From Cytidiella melzeri (taxonomy: Eukaryota > Basidiomycota > Agaricomycetes > Polyporales > Irpicaceae), in NCBI GenBank assembly GCA_022592445.1, contig JABYQR010000528.1, positions 1 to 22,875 of the forward strand: DNA of 22,875 bases. The letters run 5' to 3'. Below are positions 1 through 7,900 of the stretch, one piece after another. Numbering within the stretch: the stretch's first letter is position 1; every line of letters begins with the position of its first letter. The notes beneath the pieces are model-generated. The model searched no databases and was not told the origin of the DNA. It saw only the letters and a program-made list of their open reading frames with translations. Both the position numbers and the translations under genes were made by a program.

Positions 1-872
1 GTCCGTTTCGGGGACCTTGGTTTAGTTGTCGCCGTTATCCCCCGTATTACTATGGCCTCCCCCGCTGACTCTGCTCCCTCACACAGGAACCGTCTCAACG
101 TAGTCCTCGGTTACAGAGACCTACGCAAACTCCACCGCAGGATACAAGAACGTTTCGACTCGTGGCTTCTCCAGGCACCCGACTCGTGGAAGGACATCAT
201 TCAAGGCAGGTATCCCATCGTCATCTCAGCTGCATGCGGTCAAAATTGGCATTTCCACACAAACATTCCCGATGCAAACAGCGAGTTCGCTTGGTGCGGA
301 GATAGGGACTTCAGCGAAATCCGCTTCATGAGCGTAGCCTTCGCCACAGAACTCGCGTACGTTCCTCACCCCCACACGTCTTCAGTAGCTAACATTCATC
401 TTCCTCATCACAATCTTCTAGAATCTATCGATGCGAAAACTTCCAACCAATCCCAATAGACGACCTCATCGAACTCCAAATGTACGCTAACGATCAGCCA
501 ATCTACGACCACTGGGATCCAGAACTTCGCGAACAGGTCAACCTAGAACACTTCCCCCTCTATCACGAGGCTACAGGTGACGAAATTCCAGTATACCGCA
601 CTGACGGTACCCGCCTCCATCGCCACTCCTTCAACATCATCCACGACGAAGACCCCTGCCCCTCCCTGTTCAACCTCCGCACAGTAAACGAATTCCTCCA
701 AGGCTTCGCAGGAGAAGACGACATGGATGTAGACAACAATCTCGCTCCAACCGCCGCTGGCATCCAGTTCTTCCCACAGGCTTTCCTCGGTTCCGTCGGC
801 CACTACCAGGCAGAAAAACTTCCGGTCCCATTCTACCCAATCCTACGCAGGATATCTCGCACTATCGGTCTC

Positions 873-899
873 AACAACAACAACAACAACAACAACAAC
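873..899 (+). repeat. In-frame (AAC)9 microsatellite in Y1
   Basis: Nine AAC codons encode a poly-Asn run inside the third visible exon segment of Y1. Y2 has eight at 14333-14356. The copy-number change of one codon keeps the frame and is the only indel I saw inside the near-identical tract. Confidence 0.9.
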
Positions 900-1957
900 T
901 TCGACAACGATGCTCCACTCGCTCAGCCCGTCATTGGTTGCTCCAGTCAAGCTTACAACACCGCTTTCCATCGCATCCGATTCCGCACTTCTTCACACGA
1001 CGCTCAGCTCGCTCAGGTAACCGCTTTCGGCGCTGCTCCATTCGCAACATCCACCAAGGAAAAAGAAAAGTCCGCAAAACTCACTCAGCGGCTGGAAGAT
1101 TACGGCCTCCCTTTCACAAGGCTAAAGGCAAAACTCGCTGACGCTGCCCTCAACACAAACATTCGCTTGGAAAACGTCTACCACGTCGACCTCGCAGCAA
1201 TTCACGACGACTCCCGTACCGCTGAGTACGCTCCTTCAATGCCTCCCATTCACATGCCCTCCATCTCAACTCATCCGCTTACTTCATCTAGGGATCTCTT
1301 CAACCAACTCGTCCTGCCACTCTGCAACGCTTGGGGCCATCCCTCCGTTATAACAGAGCTCACAAAACATCTCGTCATCCTTCGTCCCGCCGTACTCATC
1401 TCTCTCCTCATCCCTTACATCCTGCATTTGCTCATCACATATTCTTACAGGCTTATCCAAACCTCTACCTCTGGACCTCCTATCCAATCGCTTCAGCCAT
1501 GGAAGCCCTTTTCCGCCAAATGAGTTCAGCCATCGCAGACATTCCACCACCAGGCGCTCACCTGGACCTCGACGACGACGACGAAAACGCAAGAGCTCAA
1601 CAAGCTGTTCTCGCAGATCTAAGCATGAAACATTGCTACCTCGTAGAGATGACTGCAATGCTCGAGCGCTGCGCAAACTACGGTCAAACCGGCAACGTCC
1701 GCGTCATCACTCGCACTCTCATGGACTACTTCGGCCTCTCCGCCGTCATCCTCCGTGGCTCGTTGCCTTACCTCAACAACCTCGTCAACTTCGGAACTCA
1801 GGATAAGCGCTCGGTTCTTGTCATGAATCTAACAAAGTGGCCACGCGACAAGTTCAATCAGCTCCTCACTTCCGCCAACGCTTCAATCAACTTTCACTAC
1901 GGCCAGAAAATGTCCGAGGTACGTCTCTTCAACAATTTCTCATTCACACCCATGTCC

Positions 1958-2185
1958 TCCGATAACGCGCATTTGCGTTATCGGAGAAACGTCCGTGTAC
2001 GGATCTTATTGGTGAATGTTGGGAGTGCCGCGACTTTCATGCTTTGGCATTGTTTCCGATAACACAAAATCTTGTTATCGGACTCACCAGCGTTCCCTTA
2101 TTTTCACATACGTTCGTCCGTGTCTCCGATAACACAAAGTCTCCTTATCGGACTTAATCCGATAGCGTGAACATCGCTTATCGGA
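1958..2185. repeat. Cluster of four 28-bp palindromes in Y1 intron
   Basis: Units lie at 1958-1985, 2055-2082, 2125-2152 and 2158-2185. Each is 28 bp with ends TCCGATA and TATCGGA, a variant of the CCCGATA/TATCGGG ends used elsewhere. Arms are about 8-11 bp and the centres vary. All lie within the 360-nt intron 1919-2278. Confidence 0.9.
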
Positions 2186-2303
2186 AAACACTGCAGAGTC
2201 TTCATTCAATAGCAAATAATTCCCTTATCCAAAGCGTCAACATTCGCTTCCTGTCCTCATCTTTCATCGCTTTTACAGTACTACTCCTCCGTCTTCCGCA
2301 TTA

Positions 2304-2532
2304 TACCTTAAAGAACTACCCTGGTAAGGTTCAGCCTGAGGTTCAGCCTCTGTTTTTGAGGGCCCGGAGGGCCTTAAAAAACAACAGTCAATTTTATAAG
2401 GGTCAAGGGGCGTTAAAAAGCGAAGGTCAATATTTGAGGTCCAAAGAGGCACAATTTGAGTACCACCTCCAAATCCCCAATGAGGAGGTTGACCACTATT
2501 TCGAAGCTGAGTAGCAGGGGAGAGACATGTTG
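2304..2532. other. Unexplained segment after the Y1 breakpoint
   Basis: Homology to Y ends near 2303. What follows holds a short tandem repeat (AGGTTCAGCCT twice, near 2329-2352), a GGGCCCGGAGGGCC-type inverted repeat near 2360-2373, and an ACCTCC/GGAGGT inverted repeat near 2464-2489. An open frame crosses it but has no features of a real protein. It may be the end of an inserted element, but I cannot name one. Confidence 0.35.
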
Positions 2533-2661
2533 CCCGATAAGAAAATGGTGTGCTATCGGGGAAATGGCAGGTTGGTGATTCTCCCGATAGTGAATTAGAA
2601 CGCTATCGGGATAATGGCGGGCAGTGAGACTCTCCCGATAACAAAACGTTGCGCTATCGGG
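2533..2661. repeat. Cluster of three 28-bp palindromes
   Basis: Units at 2533-2560, 2583-2610 and 2634-2661 have ends CCCGATA/TATCGGG. The third also begins the tandem duplication that carries the tRNA-like units. Confidence 0.9.
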
Positions 2662-2681
2662 GGAGGAGCAAGGGGTGGTAG

Positions 2682-2843
2682 AAAAACATGCTTGCTACAA
2701 GCATTACCTGTAACGGGTTACGTTGCAGGGAATGCTTGAAGCCAGCGAGTATATCGGCGTGTGGCGTGCGTGGGGATCGAACCGAACGCCCTGCACTGGA
2801 GGGGGTGCAAGGTCCGGTGCGATAACCACTACGCCACTACGCC
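2682..2843 (-). ncRNA. tRNA-like Pol III transcription unit, copy 1
   Basis: Read on the - strand from 2843, the sequence has an A-box-like TGGCGTAGTGG and a B box GGTTCGATCCC. An 81-nt tRNA-like head (2763-2843) starts GGCGTAG and closes with GCACGCC, giving five acceptor pairs and two mismatches. The T stem is imperfect. In place of a normal anticodon arm there is an 8-bp stem (CCTTGCAC with GTGCAGGG, one G-U) and an 8-nt loop. A hairpin follows (AAGCATT with AATGCTT, inner CCTG/CAGG), then five T residues at 2686-2682, a typical Pol III stop. It could be a tRNA-derived ncRNA, a SINE-like element or a tRNA pseudogene. It is not a normal tRNA. Confidence 0.5.
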
Positions 2844-2932
2844 TTGTGAGGTTAGGGATGGTTTTGATCTATGTAGTGTATGTGGGTATTGCTTTTGCGC
2901 AGTAGTGGTGAAAGATTGGCAGGCTGGTGATC

Positions 2933-2960
2933 CCCGATAGCGAATTACCGCACTATCGGG
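2933..2960. repeat. Single 28-bp palindrome
   Basis: Ends are CCCGATAG and CTATCGGG with an imperfect centre. It lies between the two tandem tRNA-like units. Confidence 0.85.
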
Positions 2961-2982
2961 CTGCTGGGAGGAGGGGTGGTAC

Positions 2983-3010
2983 TCCGATAAGAAAACGTTG
3001 CGCTATCGGG
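2983..3010. repeat. 28-bp palindrome at start of second tandem unit
   Basis: Ends are CTCCGATA and CTATCGGG, with one changed base in the left arm. It is the counterpart of the unit at 2634-2661. Confidence 0.8.
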
Positions 3011-3030
3011 GAGGGGCGAGGGCTGGTAAG

Positions 3031-3199
3031 AAAAACATGCTTGCTACAAGCATTACCTGTAACGGGTTACGTTGCAGGGAATGCTTGAAGCCAGCGAGTA
3101 TATCGGCGTTGTTTGTGTGGCGTGAGCCGGGATCGAACCGAACGCCTTGCACTGCAGTGGGTGCAAGGTCCGGTGCTGGTACCACTACGCCACCACGCC
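3031..3199 (-). ncRNA. tRNA-like Pol III transcription unit, copy 2
   Basis: This is the better-folding copy. The head is 3119-3199 (81 nt). The acceptor GGCGTGG pairs with TCACGCC over all seven positions (one G-U). The A box TGGCGTAGTGG and B box GGTTCGATCCC are intact, and the T stem has four of five pairs counting one G-U. The 8-bp stem replacing the anticodon arm (CCTTGCAC/GTGCAAGG) is fully paired, so the copy 1/copy 2 difference is a pairing-neutral change. The same downstream hairpin and a T5 stop (3035-3031) follow. The anticodon loop is not canonical, so no amino acid is assigned. Confidence 0.5.
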
Positions 3200-3330
3200 T
3201 TGTGAGGTTAGGCTTGGTTTTGATGTATGTAGTGTATGTGTGATGTCGTTTGTGCGCAGTGTACTGTGATGCCGTTGGCATGCAGGCCAAGCATGTATGG
3301 GAGGGAGACATGATGTGATGAGTGGTGGAA

Positions 3331-3584
3331 TATAAGTAGGGCGACTGTGTTTTTGTGAATAAAACGAGATTTTGGGCATGAAGCGGAGAACTATGATCTG
3401 TAACGCAGCGTGGGAATTTGTGATATTGTTGCGAGGGGGGTACAAGTGTGTGACACTGTGATGGGGGTGTTATGTAAATAATATGTCATTTTGAGCGGTT
3501 TAATGCAACTGTGAAGTTGATCCATCACGAAGCTGTCAGAATTCTTGAAGAGACCGAGATGAGTTCGCTTAGCATGCAGAAGGG
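3331..3584. other. Intergenic, upstream of gene Z
   Basis: I see no gene, palindrome or clear repeat here. It is presumably the promoter region of Z. Confidence 0.5.
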
Positions 3585-3593
3585 TATATATAA
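3585..3593 (+). promoter_or_regulatory. TATA box for gene Z
   Basis: TATATATAA lies 61 bp before the proposed ATG at 3654, a plausible distance for a short 5' leader. Confidence 0.5.
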
Positions 3594-3653
3594 TGTTGGT
3601 TTGAGTACGGGAGGAATGTAACTAGCCCTCTGTCCTCTAACGTGCAGCTCGCG

Positions 3654-3955
3654 ATGAACGGCATGGACGTATCCACGGTTGCGGAGGAGATTGAGCGTCT
3701 GTGTGTTGGGACAGACGCTGGTAGTGTGTGGAGTGATGGAAGTGGTGAGTGCTTCTGCATGAGTGAACGGTGATGTGAACTGACATGTGGATTGTGTGCT
3801 TAGACGAGACTGTTACACCTGCGCGGTTGTTTGAGGAGGAGATTGATGATGATGAGGAGAATGAAGATGTGGATGAGGAAGAAGATGGGTACGAGGATGA
3901 GGACGAGGAGGAGGAGGATGACGAAGTTTCTGGATGGGATTCTGAGGGGGAGGAG

Positions 3956-3986
<31 letters not shown>

Positions 3987-4414
3987 GTGAGTTATATTTT
4001 GATTGCATTGGGACTTCAGTGCTGAGAAGAGTTTGAGGTTCGAAGGAGAACCGACCGCCTGTGCGTTTGGAGCTGCCGCGTCCGAATCTGAGGAAGATCC
4101 GGGTGTATGTGACGCCTGGACCTGACGGGTACGAGGGGACTGTGAGGCACCTTGAGCGACAGAGGGACCGAGTTGGGAGGACGTGGGTTCCGCGCCCTGA
4201 TGGTACGGGGGAGGACCTGTACTATGTTGTGAAGCTTGAGCGATGTGATGGGTACACGCGAGTGTGTCTTCGACCGTCTGTGGGAGGTGAGCCGTTGGTT
4301 GGGGTGTATTTGTATTGCTCTGAGGAGCCGAAGGTACTTGACATCCATGAGCGTGCGGAGATGATGAACTGGACGTACGAACAGTACATAGCCTGTCTTT
4401 CTCACTTTTGGTAG
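3654..4414 (+). CDS. Gene Z: small acidic protein, unknown function
   Basis: Three exons join in frame: 3654-3744, 3804-3986 and 4038-4414. Both introns are phase 1 (59 and 51 nt) with GTGAGT donors. The product is about 216 aa. It starts MNGMDVSTVAEEIERL. A stretch of about 45 residues made mostly of Glu and Asp, from GAN codons, ends at exon 2. The basic C-terminal part (KIRVYVTPG, then WTYEQYIACLSHFW at the end) looks folded, with aromatic and beta-type sequence. I do not recognise a domain. The acidic tract suggests a nuclear or chromatin-associated role, but this is weak inference. A TATA box precedes it and gene X follows in the same direction about 570 bp on. The ATG at 3654 is the first in frame after the TATA box. 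Confidence 0.65.
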
Positions 4415-4566
4415 ACTAGTGTATGCGTGTTTGTCATGACAATGTGGAACAGAGGTCTGGAGAGGGAGAACATGAGATGGAAGAATGAGTGGTATTGAGC
4501 AATCCACAAACAGCTGAGTTCACCCCAAGCCTAACCTGCCCATGAAGGCGAGATAGACGTCCCTTG

Positions 4567-4821
4567 CCCGATAGTGAAATGTATCACTATCGGGGTATAG
4601 TCATGACTCCCCGATAGCGCGACGTTTCACTATCGGGTGTATAGTCATGACTCCCCGATAGCGCGACGTTTCACTATCGGGTGTATAGTCATGACTCCCC
4701 GATAGCGCGACGTTTCACTATCGGGTGTATAGTCACAACTCCCCGATAGTGAGACGTTTCACTATCGGGGAGTTGTGACTATACACCCGATAGTGAAACG
4801 TCGCGCTATCGGGGAGTCATG
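4567..4821. repeat. Palindrome array with 44-bp period and a 132-bp palindrome
   Basis: Six 28-bp units lie at 4567, 4610, 4654, 4698, 4742 and 4786 (start positions). Four of them (4610-4742) repeat with an exact 44-bp period and a 16-nt spacer close to TGTATAGTCATGACTC. The last part is inverted, so 4690-4821 forms a near-perfect 132-bp palindrome whose centre (4755.5) is exactly the centre of the unit 4742-4769. The array ends 163 bp before the start codon of gene X. Confidence 0.9.
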
Positions 4822-4983
4822 CATTGAATAAAACTGAGACGCTCACGTGGGGTAGCACGGCGGCAATCAATCTGAGTTTGATTTTGCACGCAGGCAGACG
4901 CCAGACGATCAGATTACGCTCTTTCTCAACCACTACTACTACTACTACCAACACAAACTCGACTATAACAACAACAACTAGCA
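4822..4983 (+). promoter_or_regulatory. Probable promoter and 5' leader of gene X
   Basis: The stretch contains a short (ACT)n run near 4931-4948 and an ACAACAACAACT motif just before the start ATG. I found no clear TATA box. The leader-like CA-rich composition next to the ATG is typical of fungal 5' UTRs. Confidence 0.35.
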
Positions 4984-7900
4984 ATGGCACCTCAAGGGAG
5001 CAAGGGAGCTGGGAAGAAGAAGGAGTTGACGCAGGAGGAGAAGGACGAGATGGAGTTGAAGAAGCTGACGCGTGCGCAGGCGGCGGCCAACCGCAAGATG
5101 AAAAAAGAGGAGAGAGCAAGGCTTAAGGTGCGCGGCAGTGTATGTGTTACGATTGCAGCTGAAGGATATGTGCTTAGGAAGAGTCCTTGGCTGCGGCTGA
5201 AGCCAGTCAGAAGGACTACGCTGCTGTAGAGGAACGGATCGAGTCCATCGACGCGGAGGACGCATCGGTTGCGATTGGTGCGTCGCAGCAACTGCAGGGA
5301 AGCATTGAACGGGCATTCCTGGGCTTTGCGTGGCTTGACATCTTGAGCAAACCGGCACTTTCGTTCGGTGCGGTGAACAACCGTGCGATCAACGCGCGGG
5401 CTGTGGAGGAACTAAAGGACAGCATGTGGATGAGGGCTTGCGACGATTTGACAAGACGACGTTCATCCCGGTGATGATTTCGAAAACGTTGCTGAAGGAG
5501 CAGGAGGCTCCGAAGGTCAAGGCCAAGGCCAAGGCCAAGGAAAAAGCCAAGGCCAAGGCGCAATTCACCGAAAGCGAGGAGGAGGACGAGGACGAGGGGG
5601 CGGGGGAATGGGCTCGAAGGGAGGGCGGGGGAAGCAAGGGGGTACTCAGCTGGTGAAGGACTTCACGACGAAAATCGACACGTACCCGTACCTCCTCGAC
5701 TGCCTGAAGAGCGTGCCGAAACGATTGGAGGCGTTGGGGGGGCAGCATCGCCATGCTGCTGTCTCCGCGATCAGGGCGTCGATTGACAAGGACACGCTGA
5801 AGAAGTCTGCGCAGAAGTTGGTGGAGTTACGGGCGCTGGGTGAGCATATCCGGGATGTTATCCGGAAGGCAGACGAGGAGGAGCTGGAGCTGCGGGGCGC
5901 GGAGTGGGAGAAGCAGGCTGAAGAGACGCGGGCGCTTATTGAGGCGGAGGAGGAGAATGTGCGTCGAGTGAAGACGTTTGGTAAGTACAAGGGGAAGTGG
6001 CTGATTGGTGTGTATGCGGAAGGTAAGTTAACAAAACTTGGTTTGGAATTTCACTTTTACTTACATGTGAATGAATTTGATAGAGGATTTGACGGACGAG
6101 ACGCGGACTGCGCTGGCGGCGAACAAGCATGAAGTGCGACTTCGGGAGACGCCTGAGGAGGCGTTGATTACGATCTGCCGGACGTACAAGAAGATGCAGG
6201 ACACGCACGATGTGCTGAAGCAGGGTGGTGAGCTCCTGAAGAAGGAGATTGCGTTGGTGAAAGCTGAGCTTCTGCCGGCGATGGAGCTTGCTGAGGTTGA
6301 GGTTGTTGATGGGGTGCCGCAGTACGAGGAGATTCCGGAGGTGACGTTTTTGCCGGAGGACTGTGTGGAGGAGGAGCCGATGGAGGTGGATAATGCGGAG
6401 CGGTCTCTCTCTGAGCTTCGGAGTGCGCGTGCTGTGCAGTTTCTAGGGCGAGTCAAGCGGAAGGTTGAGCGGCTTGAAGGTAAGTTGGAAGAGCTGCGGC
6501 AGGAGAGGTCGTTGTACGAGGAGAACGAGAAGCGAAGCAAGAAGGAGCTTGAGAGGGCGTGGCAGGCCCGGATGGTGAAGATCACGAGTACGCAGCCGCC
6601 AACGATCCAGAAGCTGGTGGGGCATACGGTGACGCTTGAGTTCCTGCTGACGTACCTGGCGTATCGCGAGTACTACCCGGCGTTGGACGTGACCTCCACG
6701 AGGTGGATGACGAAGAACATCATGCAGACGCCAGGAGAGGTGAGTGACCAACCAGCTGGAGAGGAATAGTTACTGAAGAGGTTGATTAGCTGTACTGGCG
6801 AGCTGCGAAGCACATGTTCGACGTGCAGGAGCTTATGCTGCGTCCGATAGAGTCGCGATGGACGTACAAGGAGGTGCTGAGCGTGATGCACGAGGAGGAG
6901 AAAGCGACGATGGCGGTGGCGAAGACGAGTGCGAAGCTGCACATGCTTCGGCAGGGGATGACGGCGGAGCAGCGTATAGCGCTTGGGGAGTTCACGGAGA
7001 TTGACCAGGTGGAGGAGCTCACGAAGCACGACCACGCCCGTATTGAGGGGCTGATCAAGGACTACGAGTACACGCTTGAGCACAAGGTGTGGAAGAATGT
7101 GGTGGAGATGCACAAGGAGGAGGAGGAGCAGCTTGGGCCCCAGATTGAGGCGATGGCGGCGGCGCGCGCGAAGTTGGCTGAGCTTCTTGCTCTTTGCCGG
7201 AGTGCTGTTGGTGTGCCTGCGCGAGATGCGCTGACGACGAAGATGATGGAGTACGTGGACGATTCGTACAAGAAGACAATCCGGCCCTCGTACTACATCT
7301 ACGCAGGCACGGTCGGCAACTGGAAGTACGACGAGTGCCTGAGGAATTACGCGAAGACGGTTGCGGCGGAGTTTGCGAACGAGGCGAAGCGTTTCCCAAA
7401 GGAGGACGTGGAGAGTAGGAACCGGTACGACACGTATGCGTGGCGGGCGTTGGTCCTGCTCGGCGTGCGTACTGCAGACTACACGCCGTGGCCGATGGCG
7501 ACGAGGATTCCGCTGGAGGAGGCGTACAAGAGGTTGTCGAAGAGCAAGGAAGGGCTCCAGGAGGTAAGCAGCCACCCACGTATTGCCCGATAACAATTCG
7601 TTTTGTTATCGGGCAATGCGTCCTCTGCTACGTTGGTGTGTTGGGCGATAGGTTGGGTGGCGAGTGACCCGATAGCGAAACGTCTCGCTATCGGGCACTC
7701 GCCCACAACAAGCATACCCCGATAGCGAAACGTCCCGCTATCGGGGGAGGGGGCGAATAGCTCTACCCGATAACAAAACGTTTTGTTATCGGGGGAGGTG
7801 GTGAACCCCCCTACCCGATAGCGAGACGTTTCGCTATCGGGGTATGCTTGTTGTGGGCGAGTGCCCGATAGCGAGACGTTTCGTTATCGGGGTATCCTTG

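Larger units (their letters stand above)
87..2303 (+). pseudogene. Gene Y copy 1 (Y1), 3'-truncated; unknown protein
   Basis: This is a spliced partial gene whose 5' part lies off the window. Exons read 87-377, 422-1391, 1451-1918 and a remnant 2279-2303. The bases before 87 end in a good acceptor (branch GCTGAC, then CACACAG), so the ATG at 52 is probably intronic. Introns are 378-421 (44 nt, weak GTCTTC donor), 1392-1450 (59 nt) and 1919-2278 (360 nt, carrying four 28-bp palindromes). Frames join at every junction and match Y2. After acceptor 2278 the remnant reads YYSSVFRI, matching the Y2 exon start YYILVFRI. Homology then stops and a TAA follows at once, so the last two exons (over 500 codons in Y2) are missing. 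The protein has a run of nine Asn encoded by AAC codons. No known domain is recognised. It could still be transcribed, but it is truncated against Y2. Confidence 0.7.
2634..3330. repeat. Tandem duplication, period about 350 bp
   Basis: Two head-to-tail copies begin at the palindromes at 2634 and 2983. Each contains the palindrome, an AAAAACATGCTTGCTACAAG block, a hairpin block, a tRNA-like sequence on the - strand, and a TGTGAGGTTAGG tail. The copies differ by substitutions and a 6-bp TTGTTT insertion (3109-3114 region). The tRNA-like parts are offset by 356 bp and the palindromes by 349 bp. The end of the second copy is not sharply defined. Another 28-bp palindrome sits between them at 2933-2960. 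Confidence 0.75.

Noticed and set aside
52..459. Open frame starting at ATG 52 as a complete small gene
   Set aside because: A branch site and CACACAG acceptor end at 86, the homologous exon in Y2 begins at the same point, and the frame continues into the next exon after a 44-nt intron.
2167..2514. 115-codon open frame on the + strand
   Set aside because: It runs through a palindrome, an intron end and the junk after the breakpoint, and it has no conserved sequence.
2763..3199. Standard tRNA genes (for example Cys, from a GCA triplet)
   Set aside because: The anticodon arm is an 8-bp stem with an 8-nt loop of the wrong form and the T stem has mismatches, so only a tRNA-like call is supported.
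3637..4008. Poly-Ser protein on the - strand
   Set aside because: It is the shadow of the GAN acidic tract of gene Z read backwards.
4567..4821. CRISPR-like array of repeats and spacers
   Set aside because: The spacers are the same sequence repeated, not unique, the units occur singly in introns all over the window, and the genome is eukaryotic.
6673..7596. 307-codon open frame on the - strand
   Set aside because: It is antisense to gene X exons 5 and 6, Leu/Arg-rich because the sense strand is GAG/CTT/GCG-rich, with no motif.
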